The notes below the pieces were generated by a model that made no database searches, had not been told where the DNA came from, and saw nothing but the letters and a program-made list of their open reading frames with translations. Positions 56,824 through 64,000 of a stretch of 64,000 nt of DNA are shown one piece after another. Source of the stretch: Lysobacter enzymogenes. Its GTDB lineage: Bacteria; Pseudomonadota; Gammaproteobacteria; Xanthomonadales; Xanthomonadaceae. Position 1 is the stretch's first letter; every line of letters starts with the position of its first letter. The DNA is taken from NCBI RefSeq assembly GCF_017355525.1, contig NZ_CP067395.1, forward strand, positions 2,170,001 to 2,234,000, written 5' to 3'. Both the position numbers and the translations under genes were made by a program.

Positions 56824-57141
56824 ATGAAACAGTCATCGACGACGCTGTTGCCCGCCTCTCTCGCTACGCTCTGCCTCGGCCTGGCCCTCGCCGGCGCTGC
56901 CGTCGCCGCACCGCCGGGCGGTATCGGCACCACGCCGGCGCCGCAGCCTGCGGGCAACTGGCAGGCGCGGGTGAAGTACCTGCATCCGCATAGCGGCCCC
57001 GACGGCCGCTATCTGACCTGGAGCTATGCCGACATCGTCGCGTCGAGCCAGGAAAACTGCGATTACCAATTGCAGTCCTGGTACAACAGCGGCAACACCG
57101 TGGTGGTCGAGTATTGCCATCTGGTACCGTTCGGCGGCTAA
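56824..57141 (+). CDS. Small secreted protein of unknown function
   Basis: A 105-residue product with a signal peptide (MKQSSTTLLPASLATLCLGLALAGAAVAA, cleavage near residue 29). GGAG lies 5 bases before ATG 56824. The mature part has a Pro/Gly-rich start and a beta-like core (YLTWSYADIVASSQENCDY, VVVEYCHLVPFGG) with two cysteines that may pair. A strong terminator follows. No family was recognised. Confidence 0.75.
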   Translation: MKQSSTTLLPASLATLCLGLALAGAAVAAPPGGIGTTPAPQPAGNWQARVKYLHPHSGPDGRYLTWSYADIVASSQENCDYQLQSWYNSGNTVVVEYCHLVPFGG

Positions 57142-57803
57142 GCGCACCAGGCCGGCGCAGTGCGGGCAGCGGTCAGAAACTGCGTATCGGCAGCGACGCT
57201 CTTGCACGATGCTGGCTCGAGCCGGCCGCTGACGCGGCCGGCTTTTTCTTCGCAGCCAGCGCAGCGGTCGGTTCGCCGTTGCGACGATGATCCGGCGCCA
57301 CGGTCCGTCGCCGTCTTGTGCCGGCCGTCGAGCCGGCAACACCGGCCCTGAAAAAGAAACGAACGATCAATCGTGTCCGAGCGCATCGCACACGCATTCA
57401 GCGACCGATCCGCGCCCGAAAGACGCATCCGCCAACGCGCGCCGCGCCGGACTCATCGAACCGGAATCCGCGTCCTTGCCAAAAACCACAGCCGGGCTTA
57501 TACGCATCGCAAGCGCAGCCGCACCGCTGCCATTCAAGAGCAGGGAACGCTCATGAACGACCAACCGGTTTCCGCCGCTGCCGCGCCCACTCCGGCATGC
57601 GCGCAACGAACCGCTTTCGCACCCGGCTGCGCCGAACCCACCGCCGACTTGCGCACGCATTGGAATTCTTGCGCGACCCGCGCAGGAAAGCGCGGCCCGT
57701 CTTCCTGCACGGCTCTCAGGAGGTTGAGCAACACAGGGGGCGCCGTTTGCCTCAAGAGTCGAACCAGCCCGATGTCCCATCGACCCTACCGGGAGAGAAA
57801 GTC
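57142..57803. other. Intergenic region between small secreted protein genes
   Basis: About 660 bases holding the terminator at 57220-57248 and otherwise no gene I can support. An open frame at 57553-57807 has a possible AGGGA site but no recognisable product (see rejected items). The promoter of the Cys-rich pair should lie here. Confidence 0.5.
57220..57248 (+). terminator. Rho-independent terminator after the small secreted protein
   Basis: Stem GCCGGCCGC/GCGGCCGGC with a TGAC loop followed by TTTTT; 79 bases after the stop of the gene at 56824. Confidence 0.85.
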
Positions 57804-58019
57804 ATGACCCGCACCATCAAGATGGCCACCGCCTGTGCGTTCTTGTTCGGCATGAGCTTCGCGACCGCCGTCTTCGCAGGACAGGATTACGATCTGATCT
57901 GCCTGTCCAACTGCCAATCCATCGAAATCCAGAAATGCAGGGACGCGGGCGGCGGCGACGAATGCCTCTACGTCAATTACGACCACTGCTATTACCAATG
58001 CCCTGTGATCTATCCCTGA
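57804..58019 (+). CDS. Cys-rich small secreted protein A
   Basis: A 71-residue product starting behind GGGAGAGAAAGTC. Signal peptide MATACAFLFGMSFATAVFA (cleavage near residue 26). The mature 45 residues hold six cysteines: ICLSNCQS, IQKCRDAGGGDECLYV, HCYYQCP. The same spacing recurs in the next gene, so the two are tandem paralogues. Probably a disulfide-bonded peptide; function unknown. No toxin or bacteriocin leader (double-glycine) was seen. Confidence 0.8.
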   Translation: MTRTIKMATACAFLFGMSFATAVFAGQDYDLICLSNCQSIEIQKCRDAGGGDECLYVNYDHCYYQCPVIYP

Positions 58020-58082
58020 GCCCGCTTCGACGCGGGCATCGACGTCGACGCGCCCACCCCTGGGCCTGCAAAGGAGAACGAA

Positions 58083-58298
58083 ATGAAAAGCAAGGTCGGT
58101 CTGACGGCGGTCTGTACCTTCGTGTTCGGCATGGGCTTCGCCCTGACAGCGATGGCGTTTCCGCATTGCAGGGTCGATTGCCTGGAGAACTGCAAGCAGC
58201 GCGAGATCCAGAAGTGCCTGGCCGAGGGCGGCGGCGATCAGTGCTATCGCGAAGACTATCTGCAGTGCTATCCGCCCTGCGATTGTCTGGCGCCCTGA
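58083..58298 (+). CDS. Cys-rich small secreted protein B (paralogue of A)
   Basis: A 71-residue product starting behind AAAGGAGAACGAA. Signal peptide MKSKVGLTAVCTFVFGMGFALTAMA. The mature part repeats the Cys pattern of the previous gene: DCLENCKQ, IQKCLAEGGGDQCYRE, QCYPPCDC, with one or two additional cysteines. The IQKC...GGGD-C core and the 'FVFGMGFA' signal-peptide segment are shared. A hairpin without a T tract lies at 58313-58340. Function unknown. Confidence 0.8.
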   Translation: MKSKVGLTAVCTFVFGMGFALTAMAFPHCRVDCLENCKQREIQKCLAEGGGDQCYREDYLQCYPPCDCLAP

Positions 58299-58416
58299 AG
58301 CGGCCGGAGCAAAGCGCCCCCACCCGCGGGCGGGGGCGCTGACCGCCGCGCCGGTCGCCGCATGTATCGGCAAACGACCGACAGCGCGTCCGGATTGCGA
58401 TCGCGCGGTCGCGACG

Positions 58417-59403
58417 CTAGGCCGCCATCGCGCCCTCGTACGTCTCCGCGGCATGCGCCGCCGCTCCGAGCAAGCCCGAACACGCGTGCACGATCGCCGC
58501 CGACGGCACCTCGGCCATCGCCGGCGCGAAGCGTCCCTTGGCTTCGAACGCCTCGCGAAAGCTGCCGCCTTGCAGCGAACCGAGCAGCTTCGGCACCACG
58601 CCGCCGGCCAGGAACACGCCGTCCCACGCGCCCAGCGTCAGGACCAGATCCCCGGCCATCGAACCAAACGCCGCGCAGAACAACTCCACCGCATGCGCGC
58701 AACGAGCGTCGCCGCCCACGGCCTGGGCATTGATCTGCGCCGGCGACAAATCCTCAGCCGCAACGCCTTCCAGTTCGCACACCGCCGCGTACAGATTGAC
58801 CAACCCCGGCCCGGACACCAAGCGCTCGCACGACACCCGCCCGAACCGGCGCATCAGGCACTCCAGCACCGCCATGTCGCGCGGCCGCGACGGCGCGAAA
58901 CCGGCGTGGCCGCCTTCGGTTTCCAGCGCGAAGCAACGCCCGTTGCGCACCAGCAACCCGCCGACGCCCAGGCCGGTGCCGGGCCCGATGACCGCGTAAG
59001 TCTGCGCCGCGCGAAGATCGAAGCCAGGCCAGGCGATGTCGCCGACCGCGGCGACGTCGGCCGCGCCGAGGCGCGAGATCGCCATCGCCTGCGCCGCGAA
59101 ATCGTTGATCAGCGCCACCCGTCCCGTGCCCAGCGCCGCGCCGATGTCCGGCGCGCGGATCCGCCACGGATGATTGGTGATGTGCGCTTCCTCCAGCCGC
59201 ACCCGTCCGGCCACCGCGAACACCGCCGCGTCCGCGCGTTCGCCGAGTTCGGCGAGGAAGTGGCGCGCAGCGTCGGCCGCGCTGGCGAACTGCGCCGCCG
59301 GATATTCGCGCACGCTGTCGTGCAGCAGCCGCTCGCCGCGCGCCAATTCGGCGATCGCGAAGCGCGCGTTGGTGCCGCCGATATCGCTGACCAGCACGCG
59401 CAT
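58417..59403 (-). CDS. glk: Glucokinase
   Basis: ATP-dependent glucose phosphorylation in the cytoplasm. The 328-residue product has SDIGGTNARFAIAEL (residues 6-20), ALINDFAAQAMAI, YAVIGPGTGLGVGGL and ETEGGHAGFAPS, all typical of bacterial Glk. The start at 59401-59403 overlaps the GH5 stop by one base (TGATG), so it is translationally coupled to the glucanase. This fits a pathway from beta-glucan to glucose-6-phosphate. Confidence 0.93.
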   Translation of the reverse strand: MRVLVSDIGGTNARFAIAELARGERLLHDSVREYPAAQFASAADAARHFLAELGERADAAVFAVAGRVRLEEAHITNHPWRIRAPDIGAALGTGRVALINDFAAQAMAISRLGAADVAAVGDIAWPGFDLRAAQTYAVIGPGTGLGVGGLLVRNGRCFALETEGGHAGFAPSRPRDMAVLECLMRRFGRVSCERLVSGPGLVNLYAAVCELEGVAAEDLSPAQINAQAVGGDARCAHAVELFCAAFGSMAGDLVLTLGAWDGVFLAGGVVPKLLGSLQGGSFREAFEAKGRFAPAMAEVPSAAIVHACSGLLGAAAHAAETYEGAMAA

Positions 59404-61163
59404 CAGCGAGCGTCTCCGGCGACGGGTTCGATCCGCAACGCGGCCAGATCCGGCGCGCCCGACACCGCCTCGACGACCAGCGTATTGCGGCCGCGCAACA
59501 GCGTCGCGCGCTGCGGCCGGTTGGTCGCGACCGGCGCCAGCGCGTCGCCATTGATCTTGTTGCGCAGCGTGCCCGCGCCGCCGCGCCAGGTCAGCGCATA
59601 CGCGCCCGCCGCCTCCACTTCGATGCTGTACTTGAGCCATTCGCCGCGCTGCATCGCCGCGACCCGCACTTCATCGCCGGCGCGGACCAGGTCGACGCCG
59701 TCGTTGCGGTACAGCTGCGACGGATTCCAGTCGGAGTTGGGTTTGCCGCTCTCGTTGGCCGGGGCCGTATCGAAATACGCCACGCCGTTGCGTCCCATGT
59801 CGAAATCGACTGCCGCCACTTCCCCCCCGCCGTGCGCGATCCGATGCGGCTTGAACGGCACGCTGCGGTCCTCGTGCGGCGCGCGCAGCCAGGCGTCGGC
59901 CACGTCGGGATGGCGGGCGTTGTGCTCGAAGCGCACATCGCGCTGCGCCAGGGCCATCAACGCTTCGCGCGCCTGCGCGCGCTCCGGCCGCGGCCCCTTG
60001 CCTTCCCAGTACGCCAGCACCCGCTCGTAGCCGGGGTTGGCGATCACCTGCAGCGGATTGTTGTAACGCAGCTTCTTGACCGGCCAGTTGGCCCAGCCGA
60101 TGCCCTCGCCTTCCACCGTCGCCACCGTGCGCGCGAACCAGTCGTTGGAGTTCTCGCCGGTTTCGCCTAGCCACAGCGGCACGTTCCAGCGCTCGCGCAA
60201 GGCCAGGTGTTCGGCGATGCTGTCGCGGCCGGTGCCGTTCCAGTACTTGTGGAAGCTCAGGGTCAGATTGCGGTCCCACAGCCCGGCATCGAGCACGCCG
60301 CGGTAGTTGTTGCCCCAGCAATTGCCCTCGACGATGAGCATGTGGCGCGTGTCGACTTCGCGGATCGCCGCACTGATGCGCACCAGCAGTTCGCGCAGCG
60401 GCGCGTTGCCGGTTTCCTTACAGCCGTGCTTGTCCTGCGCATCGGCAAAGCCCCAGTTGGGCTCGTTGATGAGGTCGTAGCCGGCCACCGCCGGTTCGTC
60501 GCGATAGCGCCGGGCCAGTTCGCGCCACAGCGCCACGGTCTTGTCGCGGTTGGCCGCGTCGTCCCACAGCGACGGCTGCGACGGATCGCGGTCGGCGATG
60601 TTCAGATCGTTGCCCTGCCCGCCCGGCGCGGCGTGCAGGTCCAGGATCACGTACAGGCCATTGGCCTTGGCCCAGGCGATCAGTTCGTCGGTGCGGCGGA
60701 AACCGTCGTCCAGCCAAGTCTGCCGTCCCGCGACCGGTTCTTCGGCGACCGACAAGGTATAGAGCCGGTAATGCATCGGCAGGCGCACCGAATTGAAACC
60801 CCAGGCCGCGAGCGCGTCGATGTCGTCCTTGCCGACATAGTTGTCGAGCCACGCGGTGTAGAACGCCTGCGTGTCCTGCTCGCCGACCAGATCGACGATG
60901 CGCCGGCGGATCGCGTGCTGCATGCCCGGGCCGGTCAGGCCGAGCATGTAGCCTTCCTGCAGCATCCAACCGCCGAGGCCGACGCCGCGCAGGATCACCG
61001 GACGGCCGTTCCCGTCGACGATGCGTTGGCCGTCGGCGCGCAGGAAACCCTCGGCGCGGCCCGGCGCCGGATACGCGGCCAGCAGCGCCGCCAGGCCGAC
61101 GGCGACCGCCGCGCCCGCGAATCGGCGCGCCGCGCCCGCCGTAGTGTCGGTCCTGTCGTGCAT
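59403..61163 (-). CDS. Secreted GH5 glucanase with C-terminal carbohydrate-binding module
   Basis: A 586-residue exported endo- or exo-beta-glucanase. Start ATG 61161-61163; a signal peptide ends AAYPAPGRAEG. The GH5 domain (about residues 45-400) shows LRGVGLGGWML, FNSVRLPMHY, DLINEPNWG (acid/base Glu) and LWLGETGEN (nucleophile Glu). A beta-sandwich module at about 445-585 (VDFDMGRNGVAYFDT, GEWLKYSIEVEAAGAY, RGRNTLVVEAVSG) resembles CBM6/CBM35. The gene is part of the SapC/cupin/receptor operon and lies 8 bases after the cupin gene. Substrate is inferred to be a beta-glucan because glucokinase follows. Confidence 0.92.
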   Translation of the reverse strand: MHDRTDTTAGAARRFAGAAVAVGLAALLAAYPAPGRAEGFLRADGQRIVDGNGRPVILRGVGLGGWMLQEGYMLGLTGPGMQHAIRRRIVDLVGEQDTQAFYTAWLDNYVGKDDIDALAAWGFNSVRLPMHYRLYTLSVAEEPVAGRQTWLDDGFRRTDELIAWAKANGLYVILDLHAAPGGQGNDLNIADRDPSQPSLWDDAANRDKTVALWRELARRYRDEPAVAGYDLINEPNWGFADAQDKHGCKETGNAPLRELLVRISAAIREVDTRHMLIVEGNCWGNNYRGVLDAGLWDRNLTLSFHKYWNGTGRDSIAEHLALRERWNVPLWLGETGENSNDWFARTVATVEGEGIGWANWPVKKLRYNNPLQVIANPGYERVLAYWEGKGPRPERAQAREALMALAQRDVRFEHNARHPDVADAWLRAPHEDRSVPFKPHRIAHGGGEVAAVDFDMGRNGVAYFDTAPANESGKPNSDWNPSQLYRNDGVDLVRAGDEVRVAAMQRGEWLKYSIEVEAAGAYALTWRGGAGTLRNKINGDALAPVATNRPQRATLLRGRNTLVVEAVSGAPDLAALRIEPVAGDAR

Positions 61164-61171
61164 GCGATCTC

Positions 61172-62185
61172 TCACCGGTTCAGGCCTTGCAGCAGGCGCG
61201 CGCGCAGCTCGCGCGAACGCGCTTCGTCCAAAGGCGCGAGCGCGCCGCGCGCGGCTTCGGGAATGTGCGCCGGCGTTTGCGCGTCGGCGTCGAATACGTA
61301 ATGGCGGAACACCTCGCGCCAGATCTCGCGCTGCTGCGGCGGCAGGTCGCGCACGCTCAGGATCGCGTGCAGCAACGCGTTCATCGGCGTGTCCATCCAG
61401 CGCGGCGATTGCCGCCACCAATAGTTCACCAGCACGTTGAAGGCATCCAGGCCTTCCATGCGATGCCACCACATGCTCGGGATCAGCAGCGCATCGCCCG
61501 GCCCCAGCTCCGCGCTCAGCGCGTGGCGCATGGCTTCGGCGAACTTCGGAAAGCGCTCCAGGTCGGGCGCGGCGAAATCGACCACGCTGATCGCCTGCCC
61601 GGCCGGCGTGCGGTCGAGCGGCCCGATGTACAAGTTCTGCAATTGATCCGGCGGAAACAGCGTCGCCCGGCGGCGGCCGGCGACGACGCAGGCGATGTTG
61701 TCCGGCACGTCCTGGTGCGCGGGGATGCGGGTGCGGTTGCCGATCCAGATGCTGGCCAGCGGCTGCACCGCGCCGAAACCCAGGTCGTTGCGCTCGCGCA
61801 GGCCGGGCAGCCAGGTGTCGATGGTGGTCGAACCGACGTAGATCGTCGGCGGCGCCGGGTCGGCCGCGTGGTGCAGCAAGGCGTCCAGCACCGCCGGCAG
61901 CGGCGCTTTCTGCTGGGCGAAACCGAAGCCTTGCAGATCGGGCCGATAGCCGATGGCGCCGGCGGCCTCGGGCGGCGCCACGCTGACGGTCACGGGCGCG
62001 TCGCCGACGAAGGCCTTGAGGTACTCGGCCGAGCTCTGCGCGGAGGCGAGGCCCGCGCGCACCAGCGGCCAGTGCGCGACCAGACCGCGCAGCACGTACG
62101 GCCGGGTCGGCCGCAGCAAGGCCTCCGGCAGCGCCGCCGCGTCGACGCCGTGCAGTTCCTCGATCGGCTCAGCGACCGGCAGCAT
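61172..62185 (-). CDS. Cupin-like (JmjC-type) protein
   Basis: A 337-residue protein of the Cupin_8 type. LRPTRPYVLRGLVAHWPLV near the N-terminus, the metal-binding HxD in IPAHQDVPDN (about residues 155-164), and a second His in LIPSMWWHRMEG (about 233-244) fit an Fe(II)/2-oxoglutarate oxygenase fold. Such proteins recur beside SapC and TonB receptors in Xanthomonadaceae and Caulobacter sugar-uptake loci, with no settled role. It overlaps the sapC 3' end by 17 bases. Confidence 0.88.
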   Translation of the reverse strand: MLPVAEPIEELHGVDAAALPEALLRPTRPYVLRGLVAHWPLVRAGLASAQSSAEYLKAFVGDAPVTVSVAPPEAAGAIGYRPDLQGFGFAQQKAPLPAVLDALLHHAADPAPPTIYVGSTTIDTWLPGLRERNDLGFGAVQPLASIWIGNRTRIPAHQDVPDNIACVVAGRRRATLFPPDQLQNLYIGPLDRTPAGQAISVVDFAAPDLERFPKFAEAMRHALSAELGPGDALLIPSMWWHRMEGLDAFNVLVNYWWRQSPRWMDTPMNALLHAILSVRDLPPQQREIWREVFRHYVFDADAQTPAHIPEAARGALAPLDEARSRELRARLLQGLNR

Positions 62186-62897
62186 GGCGCCGGCTCAAGC
62201 GTTCGATGACATCGCGCAGGCGCGACAGCGAAGCGATGGCCATGTAGATCGCCTCCAGATGTCCGGCCTGCTTCAACGCGTGCAGGTCGGCCGCGCCGAG
62301 ATCGCGCAGCTTGTCTTCGTCGATGCAGTGGAAGCCGGAAACGCGATGCTGGGTGTGTTCGTCCAGGCTCAAGTCGAGCGAAAACGGCTCCAGCAAGTCG
62401 CAGCGGCGCAGTGCTTCGATGAAGCCGGCCTCGTCGCGCAAACCTTCGTGCAGCGCCCGCAGCAACGAGACCACGCGTTGCAGGAACGCGGTGTTGCCGC
62501 CGTGTTCCAGGAACAGTGCCTCGCCCTCGCCGCCGCCGCGCACGACCCGCGGATGCGCGAGATCGATGTGGATCATCGGCTCCTCGTCGGCGATGCCGAT
62601 CAGGAACGGCAGGCGCTCGATCGACATCGGCAGATAGCGCGCGTCCCAGCGCTCGCCGCCGGCCTCGTCGCGTTCGAGGAACAGGTTTTCGTCGCGGCGC
62701 AGGCCCAGCAAGGCCAGCGAACGGAAGCCGCCGTCGGCGGTCTTCTGGAACACGATCGGGTAATGCGCCTGCAACTCGCGGAATTCGCCGAAGAAGGTCG
62801 GCGCGAGCATCTGGTCGTCGCCGTAGCGCGCGCCGCGCGCCTGGATCACGCGCAGATCGTGGTGGTCGACGTTGTTGAGCAATACGGCTTCGGGCAT
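62169..62897 (-). CDS. SapC family protein
   Basis: A 242-residue SapC-type protein. Start at 62895-62897. Family features: MPEAVLLNNVDHHDLRV at the N-terminus, then RELQAHYPIVFQKT, ALLGLRRDENLFL and RYLPMSIERLPFLIG. The C-terminal IASLSRLRDVIERLSRRH is also typical. It has no signal peptide in this reading. Members accompany TonB receptors in carbohydrate loci; their activity is not established. It overlaps the cupin gene start by 17 bases. Confidence 0.9.
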   Translation of the reverse strand: MPEAVLLNNVDHHDLRVIQARGARYGDDQMLAPTFFGEFRELQAHYPIVFQKTADGGFRSLALLGLRRDENLFLERDEAGGERWDARYLPMSIERLPFLIGIADEEPMIHIDLAHPRVVRGGGEGEALFLEHGGNTAFLQRVVSLLRALHEGLRDEAGFIEALRRCDLLEPFSLDLSLDEHTQHRVSGFHCIDEDKLRDLGAADLHALKQAGHLEAIYMAIASLSRLRDVIERLSRRHAAGR

Positions 62898-63067
62898 CGC
62901 GGTGTCCAGGATCGTGGTCGGCGGCAGGCCGGCGGCCGCGCCGCGGCGGCGCGGTCGCGGGCTCGAACCGGAGTGCAGGCCTGCGCGCAAGGCGTCGGCC
63001 ATCGGCCGCGCCGTCGCCGACGCGGCCGGCGCCCCGTCCTCGCGGGCGGGACGCGCGATCGCCGCGA

Positions 63068-64000
63068 TCAGAACTTGTAGCGCACCCCGAACATGTAGCG
63101 CGGTCCGTACTGGTCGAACGAATACAGCTGGCGGCTGTTGCGTCCGCGCGTGCGCATGGTCTCGTCGGTCACGTTGATGCCTTCCAGCGTCAGCACCAGA
63201 TTGTCGGACACCGCGTAGCTGACGTTCACGTCCAACTGCCCGTAAGCCTCGACGTAGATCGGGTTGGCGCCCTTGCCGTCGCCGAGGTTGGTCAGGAACT
63301 GGTCGCGCCAGTTGTAAGCCACGCGCGCCTGCCACGGCCCCTTTTCGTAGAACCCGACCAGGTTGGCCGAGTCGCTCAGGCCGGTCATCGCGAACTGGGT
63401 GCCGAGGCTGCCGTTCTTGTAGGTCAGGCCCGAATCGACGATGGTGTAGTTCGCGGCGAGGCCGAAGCCCGATTCGCCGAACACGTGCTGGATGTTGAAC
63501 TCCCAGCCGTCGAGCGTATCGGAGCGGTTGTTGACCGGCTGGGTGACGTTGAACGACAGCACCGGATCGCCGCTGAGCCCGCTGACGGTGCCGGTGGCGA
63601 AGCCGTTGGAGTCGGTGCCGGTCTTCACCACGCCGGGCTGGCCGTTGTAGGTGTTGAGGATGTAGTTGCGGATGCAGGGCCGGTCGGTCGCGGCGCAGCC
63701 GCCGGCGCTGATCGCCTGGTTCCAGTAGTTGCCGCCGGACGGCGTGTGCAGGTTCGGATACGGCGTCTGCTTGCTGACCTGGTCGGCGATGAAGTTGTCG
63801 ATCTTCTTGCGGAAGTAGCCGACCGAGAAATAGCTCGACTCGCCGTAGTACCACTCGTAGGACAGATCGAAATTGCGCGATTCCAGCGGCTTGAGGTTGG
63901 GATTGCCCGCGCTGCCGCCGCCGCCGTCGAAGCGGGCCTGGCCGCCGACGCTCAGCGCCGGGTTGAGGCTGCCCCAGTTCGGCCGGCCGATCGATTCGCC
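63068..64000 (-). CDS. TonB-dependent receptor, C-terminal part (cut by window edge)
   Basis: The reading frame is open to the window edge; 310 residues are visible. It shows NLKPLESRNFDLSYEWY, YFSVGYFRKKIDNFIADQV, then a barrel ending in YMFGVRYKF with terminal Phe, typical of TonB-dependent receptors of the Xanthomonadaceae 'NPNLKPLES' type. It is the first visible gene of a minus-strand operon with sapC (170 bases downstream), cupin, GH5 and glk, and probably imports the glucan fragments those enzymes use. Confidence 0.93.
   Translation of the reverse strand, partial: GESIGRPNWGSLNPALSVGGQARFDGGGGSAGNPNLKPLESRNFDLSYEWYYGESSYFSVGYFRKKIDNFIADQVSKQTPYPNLHTPSGGNYWNQAISAGGCAATDRPCIRNYILNTYNGQPGVVKTGTDSNGFATGTVSGLSGDPVLSFNVTQPVNNRSDTLDGWEFNIQHVFGESGFGLAANYTIVDSGLTYKNGSLGTQFAMTGLSDSANLVGFYEKGPWQARVAYNWRDQFLTNLGDGKGANPIYVEAYGQLDVNVSYAVSDNLVLTLEGINVTDETMRTRGRNSRQLYSFDQYGPRYMFGVRYKF

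Noticed and set aside
57553..57807. Open frame with ATG 57553 and an AGGGA site before the Cys-rich genes
   Set aside because: The translation has no signal peptide or motif, and its end runs into the start of the well-supported gene at 57804; not enough support to call a gene.

Overview
The window is about 70% G+C by eye, with codon use to match. It carries an rmlBACD operon, TonB-dependent receptors with a plug that begins SNIRR, and a receptor/SapC/cupin/glycoside-hydrolase cluster. This points to the Xanthomonadaceae (Lysobacteraceae), most likely a Lysobacter-type soil bacterium. Genus is inference from gene content and base composition only.

Layout. 10-1788: a proton-coupled oligopeptide transporter. 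1963-4092 (-): a secreted S9-type peptidase. 4321-7827 (-): rfbBACD for dTDP-L-rhamnose. 7828-8831: about 1 kb without genes, holding a perfect 28-bp palindromic REP-like element and two LacI-type operator-like sites. 8832-9590: an unrecognised secreted protein. 9893-11047: a sigma-54 activator with no sensory domain. 11048-11407: a 32-bp perfect palindrome followed by a textbook sigma-54 promoter.

11408-37727 is one long co-directional operon with many ATGA stop/start overlaps. It encodes an extracellular contractile injection system (eCIS, Afp/PVC-like): sheath, tube, hub-assembly protein, DUF4255 cap, AAA+ ATPase, LysM-like adaptors, gp27-like hub, gp5-like spike, PAAR-like tip, gp25 wedge, two large baseplate proteins, a gpI-like tail protein and a DUF6519 protein. 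Embedded in it is a 1481-residue DUF4157 protein whose C-terminus looks like a PD-(D/E)XK nuclease toxin, followed by a small acidic gene that could encode its immunity protein. The activator, palindrome and promoter just upstream suggest a self-contained sigma-54 switch controlling the whole machine. I consider this the main discovery in the window.

37824-40723: two secreted alpha/beta-hydrolases and a divergent TetR regulator. 40875-43864 (-): a large lipoprotein and a small partner of unknown function, with base composition that looks less G+C-rich than the surroundings. 44336-56557: a divergent amino-sugar regulon. A TonB receptor and a GH31 glycosidase lie on the minus strand, and agaS, a ROK kinase, a GatZ-like protein, an AgaR-like DeoR regulator and a 6-phosphate deacetylase on the plus strand. 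The intergenic region between them carries five CGAAAG/CTTTCG motifs. The gene set fits uptake and catabolism of N-acetylgalactosamine released by the GH31 enzyme. 56824-58298: three small secreted proteins, two of them tandem Cys-rich paralogues. 58417-64000 (-): glucokinase, GH5 glucanase, a cupin-like protein, SapC and a TonB receptor cut by the window edge, which together look like a beta-glucan utilisation operon.

No rRNA, tRNA, CRISPR array, transposase or integrase was seen. All family assignments are from reading motifs by eye; no searches were run.
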